Of a stretch of 19,838 nucleotides of DNA, positions 1 to 7,418 are shown piece after piece. Source of the DNA: WJMT01 sp964445575 (GTDB lineage Bacteria > Acidobacteriota > Aminicenantia > Aminicenantales > Aminicenantaceae). The number at the start of each line of letters is the position of its first letter. The first letter of the stretch is position 1. Location: NCBI GenBank assembly GCA_964445575.1, contig CAYULB010000039.1:1-19838 (forward strand). Reading direction: 5' to 3'. The position numbers and the translations under genes are program-made. The notes below the pieces were generated by a model. That model saw nothing but the letters and a program-made list of their open reading frames with translations. It searched no databases and had not been told where the DNA came from.

Positions 1-11
1 ACCACAACTTC

Positions 12-50
12 ATGCCCCGGCGCCTCGCATCTGCAGCAATCTCGACTCGT
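12..50 (-). repeat. Dispersed 39-bp repeat, left copy
   Basis: Read on the minus strand, this segment matches 19628-19666 (plus strand) at 36 of 39 positions, so the two copies form a widely spaced inverted repeat around almost the whole window. The shared core includes the palindromes CTGCAG and GGCGCC and ends in GGGCAT. Neither copy lies in a recognisable gene, and no transposase is nearby. The copies look like members of a dispersed intergenic repeat family rather than the ends of one transposon, because the DNA between them is a normal chromosomal gene set. The family name is unknown to me. Confidence 0.75.
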
Positions 51-160
51 GAATAATTCAGGTTAAATATTATAATAAAATACAAGCGACTATTCCAGCA
101 AGTATTTAACAGCGCAGTCATCTCCTCTTGTCAGGCTTGAAACATCATCCCAAAAGATGA

Positions 161-190
161 TTGACATTTTGCTTCAGTTAAAATTAAAAT
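161..190 (+). promoter_or_regulatory. Sigma70-type promoter for the GGDEF gene
   Basis: A perfect -35 hexamer TTGACA (161-166) is followed after 18 bp by TAAAAT (185-190), five of six matches to the -10 consensus. Transcription would start near 197, about 50 nt before the ATG at 247. An inverted repeat ATCATC/GATGAT (144-149 and 156-161) abuts the -35 box and could be an operator. The predicted leader begins almost at once with a stem-loop (arms about 201-209 and 213-222, one bulged G). The ribosome binding site AAGGA lies at 233-237. Confidence 0.55.
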
Positions 191-246
191 GAGGTAAATA
201 TTTTTCCTTAAAAAGGGAAAAAAGAGAAAATGAAGGAAAACATTCC

Positions 247-1182
247 ATGAAAGTCCTGATTGCTGAAGACGATATCATATCAAGTCGAGTTATTGAAGAG
301 TATTTAAATAAGTGGGGGTATGAATCAACAGTCCTGCATGACGGAAAAAAAGCCTGGGAGACTTTCAAAAACAATGTCCAGAATATCCGCAGTGATGCGA
401 ACAGGGCTTTCCGGATCGCTATTATAGACTGGGAAATGCCGGGCATGAATGGAATTGAACTCTGTAAAAAAATCCGTGATTTATCAAAGGACAATGATGA
501 TATTTATGTCTATATAATTCTTCTAACAGGAAAGGACCGGCAGGAAGAAATCATAAAAGGACTCTCTTCTGGAGCTGATGATTACATCACTAAGCCTTTT
601 GACAATATGGAATTAAGGATCAGATTGAAAAATGCCGAAAGAATCATTCTTACTCAGGACAAAGAGCGGGAAAGGGCCTCCACGGATTGTCTGACTCAGT
701 TGTGGAGCAGAAATAAAATTTTAGATTTTTTAAGTGAAGAAACAGAAAGAGAAGGAAGATATGGAGAAATTATCGGACTTCTCATGATTGATATAGACTT
801 TTTTAAGAAAACAAACGACACTCACGGTCATCTCGTAGGAGACCAGGTCTTGAGAGAAGTCGCCACCCGAATGAAGAATTCAATGAGAAGATATGATAAA
901 ATCGGCCGTTATGGAGGAGATGAATTCATTGCTGTTTTTCCAAGATGCGGAAAAAAAGAAATAAAATCTGTAGCGGAAAGGCTCAGGAACTCTATCTGCG
1001 GTGAAAAAATAAACACAGAAGACGGTCCCATTGAAATAACCGTGAGCATAGGAGGGACCTGTTCAGAAGATATAAATTTTGTCTCTGCGGAACAACTCGT
1101 CAAAACAAGCGACCAAGCCTTAATGAATGCAAAAAAAAAGGGCCGAAATAACTCTTTTATCTTGATAAAAGAAAAAAAATAG
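247..1182 (+). CDS. Response regulator diguanylate cyclase (REC-GGDEF)
   Basis: A 311-residue cytosolic two-domain protein that should make cyclic di-GMP from two GTP when its receiver is phosphorylated. The receiver (about 1-125) has the acidic pair D8-D9, the phospho-acceptor D61, T94 and K116, so it looks fully functional. The GGDEF domain (about 145-308) has an intact active-site GGDEF at 223-227 and an RxxD inhibitory site (R214-D217) five residues upstream, so product inhibition is expected. The architecture matches short PleD-like cyclases with one receiver. It has its own strong promoter (161-190) and lies 20 nt upstream of an Hpt gene, so the pair probably forms part of a phosphorelay whose histidine kinase is elsewhere. 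A perfect short palindrome (1153-1172) falls in its last codons. Confidence 0.93.
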   Translation: MKVLIAEDDIISSRVIEEYLNKWGYESTVLHDGKKAWETFKNNVQNIRSDANRAFRIAIIDWEMPGMNGIELCKKIRDLSKDNDDIYVYIILLTGKDRQEEIIKGLSSGADDYITKPFDNMELRIRLKNAERIILTQDKERERASTDCLTQLWSRNKILDFLSEETEREGRYGEIIGLLMIDIDFFKKTNDTHGHLVGDQVLREVATRMKNSMRRYDKIGRYGGDEFIAVFPRCGKKEIKSVAERLRNSICGEKINTEDGPIEITVSIGGTCSEDINFVSAEQLVKTSDQALMNAKKKGRNNSFILIKEKK

Positions 1183-1202
1183 TTGGACTTGACTCCAAAA
1201 AA

Positions 1203-1568
1203 ATGACTACCTCAAACAAAGGAAATCAAACACCTCCCATTGACTTTGAACAGGTTATGGAAAGGGTGGGAAACGATAAAGATTTTCTTTTCGACCTCAT
1301 AAACATATACATTGAAGACTTCCCTGACAAACTTAATACTTTAAAAAGATCCATAGCTGAAAAAAAATTTCAGACCATGCAAGAGGCTGCCCATTATTTA
1401 AAAGGCTCTTCAGCGAACTTAAGCTTAACCTTTCTCTACAGAGAATCTCTTGCCTTGGAAAATGCAGCCATAGAAAAAAATATCAGCAAAGCAGAGAAAG
1501 CTTTAAAAAACTTAATGAGTGAATTTGACAGACTCAATCAGTTCATATCAAAGGAAAAACAGGACTGA
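1203..1568 (+). CDS. Stand-alone Hpt phosphotransfer protein
   Basis: A 121-residue, all-helical-looking protein with the histidine phosphotransfer signature HYLKGSSANL. H64 is the predicted phosphorylated residue, and the K and G behind it are conserved as in the Hpt family. Such proteins shuttle phosphate between hybrid kinases and response regulators; here the obvious partner is the receiver of the adjacent cyclase. No Shine-Dalgarno sequence is visible before the ATG, so translation may depend on coupling to the upstream gene 20 nt away. Its last 26 bp overlap the 3' end of the oppositely oriented DUF6599 gene. No kinase or second receiver is in the window, so its donor is unknown. Confidence 0.88.
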   Translation: MTTSNKGNQTPPIDFEQVMERVGNDKDFLFDLINIYIEDFPDKLNTLKRSIAEKKFQTMQEAAHYLKGSSANLSLTFLYRESLALENAAIEKNISKAEKALKNLMSEFDRLNQFISKEKQD

Positions 1569-2469
1569 TTTGTTCTAAATTTTTAACCATCCAGGCTAAA
1601 TATTTTTCCCCGATATCCTCAAAAGAATCTTTGATCTCCATAACTCCACAAATATAGGGACCCTTTTGAGTTAAAAAAATATTTTCGTAATAACGGTCTT
1701 TTATGTGGTACCCATAGGATGTTTTTTCTATTTCTTGGTCTTTTTTTGCCTTAAAGTATTTTTCAAACATCTGTTCAGCATCAGTTTCATTGTCTCCCTT
1801 TATAATGAAACAGCTGAACTCGTTCCCTTCTAACTGATAGTCAGCACTGTATCCCGAATGAAGGAAATCATATCCTAAATAATTAATCAATATAAATCTT
1901 TCTGAGTTTTCTATCAGACCCTGCTTAGGGAAGGCTTGCAAGACCGCAGGAAATTGATGTTTTCCTGATACTTTTTCAGATATGGTTTCAGCAAACTTTT
2001 TCAAATATTCCCTGGATTGGTCTCCGCATTCAAATGACATAAGCTTGATGTAATACTCTCCAACCAAAAAATTCAAGGTTCCCTGTTCCAAATATCCCTG
2101 CGTCCCAACAGAAATAAAATTATTATCCGGATACCTTTCCGAACTGTAAATACCAAAGGAATTCCTTGGGTCTCCCATATCATAAATTTCAAGAATCACC
2201 TCACAGCTTTGATCCTTCACGCTGTACTCAGCAACTAAAAGCTCTTTAAATTGATATGACAGATAACTTTCAGCAGCTCCATTTATATATTCAAAAAGGT
2301 TCTCTGGCTGATAAGTCCGGAAATCCTCCTTAAGGGTCCATGATTCAAGTTTTGGCAGCAATTTTTCAATCCCTCTTCCCTGCTCACTACTTATGGGTAC
2401 AGACAGAAGCAAAAACATCACAGTCAAAGCTGTTAAAGAAGTACTGAGACTGTTTCTTGTTAAATTCAT
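1543..2469 (-). CDS. Exported DUF6599-family protein
   Basis: Function unknown. Starting at 2469 gives 308 residues with an N-terminal signal peptide (hydrophobic stretch about 9-26, likely cleavage shortly after VPISS), so the mature protein should be periplasmic or extracellular. The signature EYINGAAESYL (about 60-70) and the segment YDMGDPRNSFGIY (about 96-108) are what I recognise as typical of DUF6599 proteins. An upstream in-frame ATG at 2484 would add five residues, but I prefer 2469: it has GGAG eight bases ahead of it, and the promoter at 2499-2528 would leave the upstream ATG almost leaderless. The gene is divergent from the DUF362 gene and convergent with Hpt, overlapping it by 26 bp. 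Only a few cysteines are present and there is no lipobox. Confidence 0.75.
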   Translation of the reverse strand: MNLTRNSLSTSLTALTVMFLLLSVPISSEQGRGIEKLLPKLESWTLKEDFRTYQPENLFEYINGAAESYLSYQFKELLVAEYSVKDQSCEVILEIYDMGDPRNSFGIYSSERYPDNNFISVGTQGYLEQGTLNFLVGEYYIKLMSFECGDQSREYLKKFAETISEKVSGKHQFPAVLQAFPKQGLIENSERFILINYLGYDFLHSGYSADYQLEGNEFSCFIIKGDNETDAEQMFEKYFKAKKDQEIEKTSYGYHIKDRYYENIFLTQKGPYICGVMEIKDSFEDIGEKYLAWMVKNLEQISPVFPLI

Positions 2470-2498
2470 ATTCCATTCTCCCATAGATTATTTGTTTT

Positions 2499-2528
2499 AA
2501 TATAAACACAAACAACCGTTTGAGTCAA
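2499..2528 (-). promoter_or_regulatory. Promoter of the DUF6599 gene
   Basis: On the minus strand, TTGACT (2523-2528) is followed by an 18-bp spacer and TATATT (2499-2504), each five of six to the sigma70 consensus. The start site would fall near 2492, leaving about 23 nt of leader before the ATG at 2469. This supports the shorter start for that gene. Confidence 0.5.
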
Positions 2529-2533
2529 TTGAC
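2524..2533. promoter_or_regulatory. Palindrome GTCAATTGAC between divergent genes
   Basis: A perfect 10-bp palindrome in the 79-bp divergent gap. It contains the minus-strand -35 (TTGACT, 2523-2528) and, on the plus strand, TTGACA (2529-2534). The plus-strand hexamer has no convincing -10 at the right distance, so it may not be a promoter by itself. The symmetry would suit a dimeric regulator acting on both genes; this is inference only. Confidence 0.3.
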
Positions 2534-2548
2534 AAAAAGAGGCTATAA

Positions 2549-3460
2549 GTGTACTTTTTAAAGTTGGCTATGTCTAAAGTTGTGATCATTAAAACAAAAA
2601 ATATTTACAGCTCCGACCGGGAAATAAATTCTCAAAAACTGACCCGTTTGTACAAAACGGGATTTGATTTGCTGACCGGATCTAAAGACAGAAAAGAAAG
2701 CCTGGGTTTTCTTTTTAACCCTCGCACTCGAACCGGAATCAAAATCAACACCATAGGTGGGAGAAGCATCTCAACCCGCCCAAAAGTATCTCTGTCCCTT
2801 GCCAATTATCTCAAAGAAGGAGGGATTCCAGAAAAAAATATCATCATTTGGGACAGAACAAACCGGGAACTTAAGAATGCGGATTACCAGCTGAATATGA
2901 ACCAAACAGGATTAAAAATTTTTGGGACTGATTCAAATTCCATAGGTTATAAAAAGAATCTCACAGCTCACCGTAGCATCGGAAGCAGATTCTCAACCAT
3001 TCAATCGGACATTATCTCACAATCCATCAGCCTGGCCATTCTCAAAGACCATGGACTGGCAGGAGTCACAGCAGGAATGAAAAATTACTTTGGTTCTATC
3101 CACAATCCAAACAAATATCATGATTCAAACTGCAATCCTTTTGTGGCAGACCTTTTTGATGCTGATGTCATTAAAACCAAGCACAAACTCACTGTGATCG
3201 ACGCCTTGACAGTCCAATTTCATAAAGGACCTGCTTATCATCCTCAATGGGCAGAGGACTACGGTGCCCTGATTCTGAGTTCAGACCCTGTGGCTGCCGA
3301 CTATATGGGCTGGCAGGTCATTGAAGAACTCAGAAACAAGCACGGACTCCCGTCCCTGAAGCAAGAGGAAAGGCAGCCTTACTATATTCAAACCGCAGAA
3401 CAGCTGGGGTTGGGTACTGCGGATCCCGCCAAGATGAATATCATAAACGAGGAAATCTAA
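2549..3460 (+). CDS. DUF362 domain protein
   Basis: A 303-residue protein matching the DUF362 family. The recognisable landmarks are IKINTIGG (64-71), STRPKVSLSLANYL (75-88), IIWDR (99-103), GVTAGMKNYFGSIHNP (172-187) and SSDPVAADYMGW (244-255). The biochemical role of DUF362 is not established; members often sit beside Fe-S and radical SAM genes. Unlike many members it has no ferredoxin cysteine motif. I keep the GTG start at 2549 because AGAGG lies about seven bases upstream and a stop codon precedes it directly; the ATG at 2570 (residue 8) has no ribosome binding site. Its stop overlaps the next start as TAATG, so it is probably translationally coupled to, and works with, the radical SAM protein. 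Confidence 0.85.
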   Translation: MYFLKLAMSKVVIIKTKNIYSSDREINSQKLTRLYKTGFDLLTGSKDRKESLGFLFNPRTRTGIKINTIGGRSISTRPKVSLSLANYLKEGGIPEKNIIIWDRTNRELKNADYQLNMNQTGLKIFGTDSNSIGYKKNLTAHRSIGSRFSTIQSDIISQSISLAILKDHGLAGVTAGMKNYFGSIHNPNKYHDSNCNPFVADLFDADVIKTKHKLTVIDALTVQFHKGPAYHPQWAEDYGALILSSDPVAADYMGWQVIEELRNKHGLPSLKQEERQPYYIQTAEQLGLGTADPAKMNIINEEI

Positions 3461-4581
3461 TGAAAAGGAGAAATTTTCTAAAATTTTCTGCAGCAGTTGG
3501 GCTTATTCCCAAGAAAAGCTGGGGTTCTATAACATCTGACCTGTATGCTTTTTCCGATGAATCAAACCTCTCTAAAGTCGAAGCCAAATACTATGAGAAA
3601 CTTCCCCACAGAGAGATAGAATGCCATCTTTGTCCCCGGCTCTGCAGGCTGGGTGACAAAGAAAGAGGTTACTGCGGAGTGAGAGAGAATATTGGAGGGA
3701 CCTACTACACCCTGGTCTATGGAAAGGCCTGTGCAGTGCATGTGGATCCCATTGAAAAAAAACCTTTTTTTCATTTTCTGCCTAAAACTCCAGCCTTATC
3801 CATTGCTTCTGCCGGATGCAATGTAAACTGCAAATTCTGTCAGAACTGGGAAATCTCCCAAGTCAGACCCGAACAAATCACGCACATAGACCTTCCTCCT
3901 AAATCAGTGGTTCAATCTGCTGAAAAGAACAACTGTCCCACCATAGCTTATACCTATTCCGAACCAGTGGTGTTCTTTGAATACATGTATGACACTTCCG
4001 TCGAAGCCAGGAAAAAAGGCATAAAAAATGTTGTGGTCACCGGAGCCCACATTAATTTAGAACCTTTCCAGGACCTTCTTAAAGTAGTGGACGGAGTTAA
4101 AATCGACCTCAAAGCATTCAATCAAGATTTTTATACTAAATATGTAAGGGGAGAACTTGACCCTGTTTTGGAGGCCATGAAAGCAGCTTCCCAAAGCCAG
4201 GTATGGCTGGAAATTGTATACCTGGTCATTCCGACTCTGAATGACAAAACCTCAGAAATAAGCAGGATGAGCCGATGGATAAAAAATGAAATCGGAGTTG
4301 ATGTTCCCCTTCACTTTTCCCGATTTTACCCCTCTTATCTGATGAAAAACCTCCCCCCTACTCCAATATCGACCTTAGAAAAACTTCACCAAACAGCCAA
4401 AGAAGAAGGCCTTAATTACGTATACATAGGAAACATACCAGGACATGGAGGAGAACATACTTTTTGTCCTAGCTGCGGTAAAATCATAATAAAGAGAATG
4501 GGATACTTCATCGAAGAGATAAACATAACCAACGGAAAATGCAAGTTCTGCGGTCAAAAAATCCCGGGTTTTTGGTCTTGA
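3460..4581 (+). CDS. amrS: AmmeMemoRadiSam-type radical SAM enzyme with Tat-like leader
   Basis: A 373-residue radical SAM protein of the pyruvate-formate-lyase-activating-enzyme-like group. The SAM-cluster motif is CNVNCKFC (C120, C124, C127). An N-terminal cysteine motif (C55, C58, C62, C72; CHLCPRLC) and a C-terminal zinc-ribbon-like CxxC pair (C336/C339 and C361/C364) flank the barrel, as in the AmmeMemoRadiSam radical SAM family. The natural substrate of that family is unsettled. Odd for a radical SAM enzyme, residues 1-22 look like a twin-arginine leader (RRNFLKF then a short, weakly hydrophobic stretch). The AMMECR1 and Memo partners that name the system are absent; a DUF362 gene is fused to it by TAATG overlap instead. 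The gene symbol is by family resemblance. Confidence 0.85.
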   Translation: MKRRNFLKFSAAVGLIPKKSWGSITSDLYAFSDESNLSKVEAKYYEKLPHREIECHLCPRLCRLGDKERGYCGVRENIGGTYYTLVYGKACAVHVDPIEKKPFFHFLPKTPALSIASAGCNVNCKFCQNWEISQVRPEQITHIDLPPKSVVQSAEKNNCPTIAYTYSEPVVFFEYMYDTSVEARKKGIKNVVVTGAHINLEPFQDLLKVVDGVKIDLKAFNQDFYTKYVRGELDPVLEAMKAASQSQVWLEIVYLVIPTLNDKTSEISRMSRWIKNEIGVDVPLHFSRFYPSYLMKNLPPTPISTLEKLHQTAKEEGLNYVYIGNIPGHGGEHTFCPSCGKIIIKRMGYFIEEINITNGKCKFCGQKIPGFWS

Positions 4582-4621
4582 GTCACTGTATTTCCCTGGT
4601 TATTCATCAAAGAGAATCCCC

Positions 4622-6811
4622 ATGAAATCCACAAAGGCCGTGAACAACTCGCAAATGAAGCTTCGGCCTTCCCAGCTTTTCCCTCCTTTTATATTTGGGT
4701 TCTTGGCTCTCTCTTTTCAAGTCTTGATGCTCCGAGAATTCTCGGTGATGTTTTCTGGAAATGAAATCACATTCGGAATCCTTTTAGGGACCTGGCTTTT
4801 CTGGACCGGAATGGGAAGCCTGTGCGGTTCTCTGTTTCAATTCACCCCTTCCAAATTTTCAGGTCTTTATTTCGGGGTGATTTTCATTTTCCCACTTTGT
4901 CTTTTTGGCCTGAGAACCATTCGGTTTCTTTTCCAAGCCGCACCCGGAGAAATCATGGGGATTTTCCCCATGATTCTATCTGCTTTGGGGACCTCAATGC
5001 TGGTGTGTTTTCCGCTGGGCATGCTTTTTGTTTTCAACACTAAATTTCTCAAGGGAAAAATCTCCACTGTCTATCTGTTGGAATCCATTGGTTCAGCCGT
5101 GGGGGGAATTGTAGTTTATCTTTTTCTAATACCCTACCTTTCTAACTGGAAAGCTACCAGCCTTATAGGAGCTGTCTCTTCTCTCCTTATATTTCTGGTA
5201 TTTTCAAACAAAAAACAAATCTTTCACCTGATTCTGGCTTTAGGAACTCTATTTCTGTTCTGGGCCCTTGACCTCCCTACACAAGAACTTTATTGGAAAC
5301 CATTTGACTTGGCCGCAAGTAAAGATTCTCCTTATGGAAAAATCCAAATCATAAAAACAGAAGAACAGATAACTCTGTATAACAATCACTCAAAAGTATA
5401 CTCCTACCCTGACCTGGCGTCATCAGAAGAGGCTGTCCATTATGCCCTTCTTCAAAAACCTCAGGCTTATAATGTGCTGTTAATCGGAGGTGGATTAGCC
5501 GGAAGTCTCGGTCAGATTCTAAAATATCCTCAAACCAGAATCGATTATGTAGAGCTGGACCCAGAAGTCATTCATCTTTCTCTTCTTTTTCTTTCTGATT
5601 CAAAAAAACTTATCACAAACCATCCCAGAATAAATGTTTATTTTGAAGATGGTAGAGTTTTTCTGAAAAACACCAAAAAAATATATGATGTCATCATCTT
5701 AAACCTTCCCCCTCCTGAGACAGCCCAGCTGAACCGGTTTTACACTCAAGAGTTTTTCAAGCTGGCAGAAAAAAAACTCAATAAAGGTGGGGTTTTCTCC
5801 TTTCAGGTCCCATCAGCTGAAAATTACATAAGCCCCCATCTTCAAGATTTCCTGAGCTGCCTTTTTTACACCCTTAAGTCTGTATTTCCTGAAGTTAGGA
5901 TAATCCCGGGAACTTCCAATGTCTTTTTAGCTTCTTCTCATCTAGAAGCTTTAGATGCGGATAAACTCAGTCAAAAAATAAAAGATCTTGACCTGGATAA
6001 TAAATATGTTTCTCCCTATCTTCTCAAAGCGCGGTTGTCTCCTTTAAGGGTTGATTCTCTCAGAGAGAAAATTCTTGCGGGTAATAAACGTATCAATAAA
6101 GACCTTTTTCCTATAAGTTATTATTATAACTCTGTCCTCAGATCCACACACTTTATGGGGCTGGAAACCAGAGTTTTATCATTCCTATCCAATATAAATC
6201 GTTTCTGGCTCTTAGACTTTCCTCTGCTGATATTTGTGTTTCTGTTAATAGTCATAGGAATCAAAAAAGAAAAAACATATTTCTACCTGACTCCCCTGAC
6301 CCTTATTGGACTTACCTCCATTGCTGTTGAAATCATAGTCATCATTATATTCCAGACTATTTATGGATACATCTACCACACCCTATCCCTTCTGTTTGCT
6401 TCTTTTATGGCAGGAATGGCTTTGGGAGCCTACGCTGCCACTAAAATAAAAAATATCAACCTAAAACATCTGATCCTTATTCAATTCCAATCCATCTTTC
6501 TTCTGCTTATACTGGTTTTATCCCTCAAAACAACACCTCCTCAAATTTTTTTCTCGATATTTCTGCTGTTCCTTGGTGCGGTGGGAGGAGAAATGTTTAT
6601 CATATCCAACCAACTTTATCTCAAAAAAAAATTAAATTACGGACTGGGATATGGTCTCGACCTTATGGGTTCCTTTTTAGGGGCTCTGGCTGTCTCCTCT
6701 ATTCTTATTCCCTTGGTTGGCCTCCCTTTTATTCTGCGGTACCTGCTTCTGGCCGGCTCCTTCTGCCTGCTGCTTCTGGTATGGGGAATGCAGACAAATC
6801 AAAAGTCCTAA
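4622..6811 (+). CDS. Polytopic membrane protein with spermidine-synthase-like core
   Basis: A 729-residue inner-membrane protein in three parts: about six hydrophobic segments (20-220), a soluble Rossmann-type methyltransferase/spermidine-synthase-like domain (about 225-500), and another block of about six hydrophobic segments (about 515-725). The core has the nucleotide loop LLIGGGLAGSLG (287-297), the acidic YVELDPEV (309-316) and EDGR (342-345), so binding of an S-adenosylmethionine-type ligand is plausible. The catalytic aspartate of true spermidine synthases is replaced in VIILNLPPPETAQLNRFY (N361, then prolines), so aminopropyl transfer is doubtful. Such proteins are usually labelled fused MFS/spermidine synthase; the real reaction is unknown. 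It lies 40 nt after the radical SAM gene, likely in the same transcript. A T-rich tract follows the stop codon, without a clear hairpin. Confidence 0.8.
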   Translation: MKSTKAVNNSQMKLRPSQLFPPFIFGFLALSFQVLMLREFSVMFSGNEITFGILLGTWLFWTGMGSLCGSLFQFTPSKFSGLYFGVIFIFPLCLFGLRTIRFLFQAAPGEIMGIFPMILSALGTSMLVCFPLGMLFVFNTKFLKGKISTVYLLESIGSAVGGIVVYLFLIPYLSNWKATSLIGAVSSLLIFLVFSNKKQIFHLILALGTLFLFWALDLPTQELYWKPFDLAASKDSPYGKIQIIKTEEQITLYNNHSKVYSYPDLASSEEAVHYALLQKPQAYNVLLIGGGLAGSLGQILKYPQTRIDYVELDPEVIHLSLLFLSDSKKLITNHPRINVYFEDGRVFLKNTKKIYDVIILNLPPPETAQLNRFYTQEFFKLAEKKLNKGGVFSFQVPSAENYISPHLQDFLSCLFYTLKSVFPEVRIIPGTSNVFLASSHLEALDADKLSQKIKDLDLDNKYVSPYLLKARLSPLRVDSLREKILAGNKRINKDLFPISYYYNSVLRSTHFMGLETRVLSFLSNINRFWLLDFPLLIFVFLLIVIGIKKEKTYFYLTPLTLIGLTSIAVEIIVIIIFQTIYGYIYHTLSLLFASFMAGMALGAYAATKIKNINLKHLILIQFQSIFLLLILVLSLKTTPPQIFFSIFLLFLGAVGGEMFIISNQLYLKKKLNYGLGYGLDLMGSFLGALAVSSILIPLVGLPFILRYLLLAGSFCLLLLVWGMQTNQKS

Positions 6812-6852
6812 GGTTTTTTTTATAATTTCTTGACACAATCTATCAATTATGC

Positions 6853-6881
6853 TTCACTGTAGAGTCTTATTCTGATAAAAT
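6853..6881 (+). promoter_or_regulatory. Candidate promoter of the hdr-kor-flx-frd cluster
   Basis: TTCACT (6853-6858, four of six) is followed after 17 bp by TAAAAT (6876-6881), preceded by TG one base upstream, making an extended -10 (TGATAAAAT). Transcription would begin near 6888, about 45 nt before the hdrC ATG. This 121-bp gap is the largest in the region and separates the cluster from the membrane-protein gene. The ribosome binding site GGAAGGA is at 6919-6925. Confidence 0.45.
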
Positions 6882-6932
6882 TACAGTGCCCTCATAAAGT
6901 AAAGTTGTTTCTCTAAATGGAAGGAAAACGAC

Positions 6933-7340
6933 ATGAGAACAAACATCACCCGCCAAAAGATCCACAGCCCTTTTGTTGCTAAAATTGAAGAATTAAGCGG
7001 TCAAAATCTCCTCGCCTGCTATCAGTGCGGAAAGTGTTCTGCAGGCTGCCCCTCTGTAGATCAGATGGATATTCCTCCCAACCAAATAATCCGCCTGGCC
7101 CAACTTGGAATGGAACAAGAACTCAGGGAGTCAAAATCCATTTGGATATGTGCTTCCTGCATGACCTGCAACGTACGCTGTCCCAAAGGGATAGACATTG
7201 CTGAAGTCATAGAAGCCATCCGCCAGATAATCCTTCGCAAAAGAAATGATCATGTTGAAATCAAAAATCTAACAGATTCTGAAAAATCCGATGTTCCCCC
7301 CATAGCGCTCATAAGCTGTTTTAGAAAATTCACTTCATAA
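6933..7340 (+). CDS. hdrC: Heterodisulfide reductase subunit C-like protein
   Basis: A 135-residue soluble Fe-S protein with two CxxCxxCxxxCP motifs (C29, C32, C35, C39 and C73, C76, C79, C83), which should hold two [4Fe-4S] clusters. In the Hdr family, HdrC wires electrons from HdrA to the active-site subunit HdrB. The end of the protein (PPIALISCFRKFTS) is typical of bacterial HdrC homologues that lack membrane helices, and the length is on the short side compared with methanogen HdrC. It opens the 13-gene cluster and is followed by hdrB after 78 nt, the widest gap inside the cluster. The start is supported by GGAAGGA seven bases upstream. Confidence 0.9.
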   Translation: MRTNITRQKIHSPFVAKIEELSGQNLLACYQCGKCSAGCPSVDQMDIPPNQIIRLAQLGMEQELRESKSIWICASCMTCNVRCPKGIDIAEVIEAIRQIILRKRNDHVEIKNLTDSEKSDVPPIALISCFRKFTS

Positions 7341-7418
7341 CTGCTTTAGTTTAGTAATGAATTTATGTTTTTTTATAACATTCAAAAATAAATAATAGTT
7401 ATATGAGGAACAGAAATA

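Noticed and set aside
144..161. Hairpin ATCATC/GATGAT considered as an upstream gene's terminator
   Set aside because: No T-tract follows directly and the next sequence is a -35 box; an operator is more likely.
1153..1172. Palindromic hairpin with 9-bp arms at the end of the GGDEF gene, considered as a terminator
   Set aside because: On the plus strand it is followed by an A-run, not a T-run; on the minus strand the T-run precedes the hairpin. It is also inside the coding region.
6830..6835. Perfect TTGACA upstream of hdrC
   Set aside because: No acceptable -10 hexamer lies 15-19 bp downstream; the extended -10 at 6876-6881 with TTCACT fits better.
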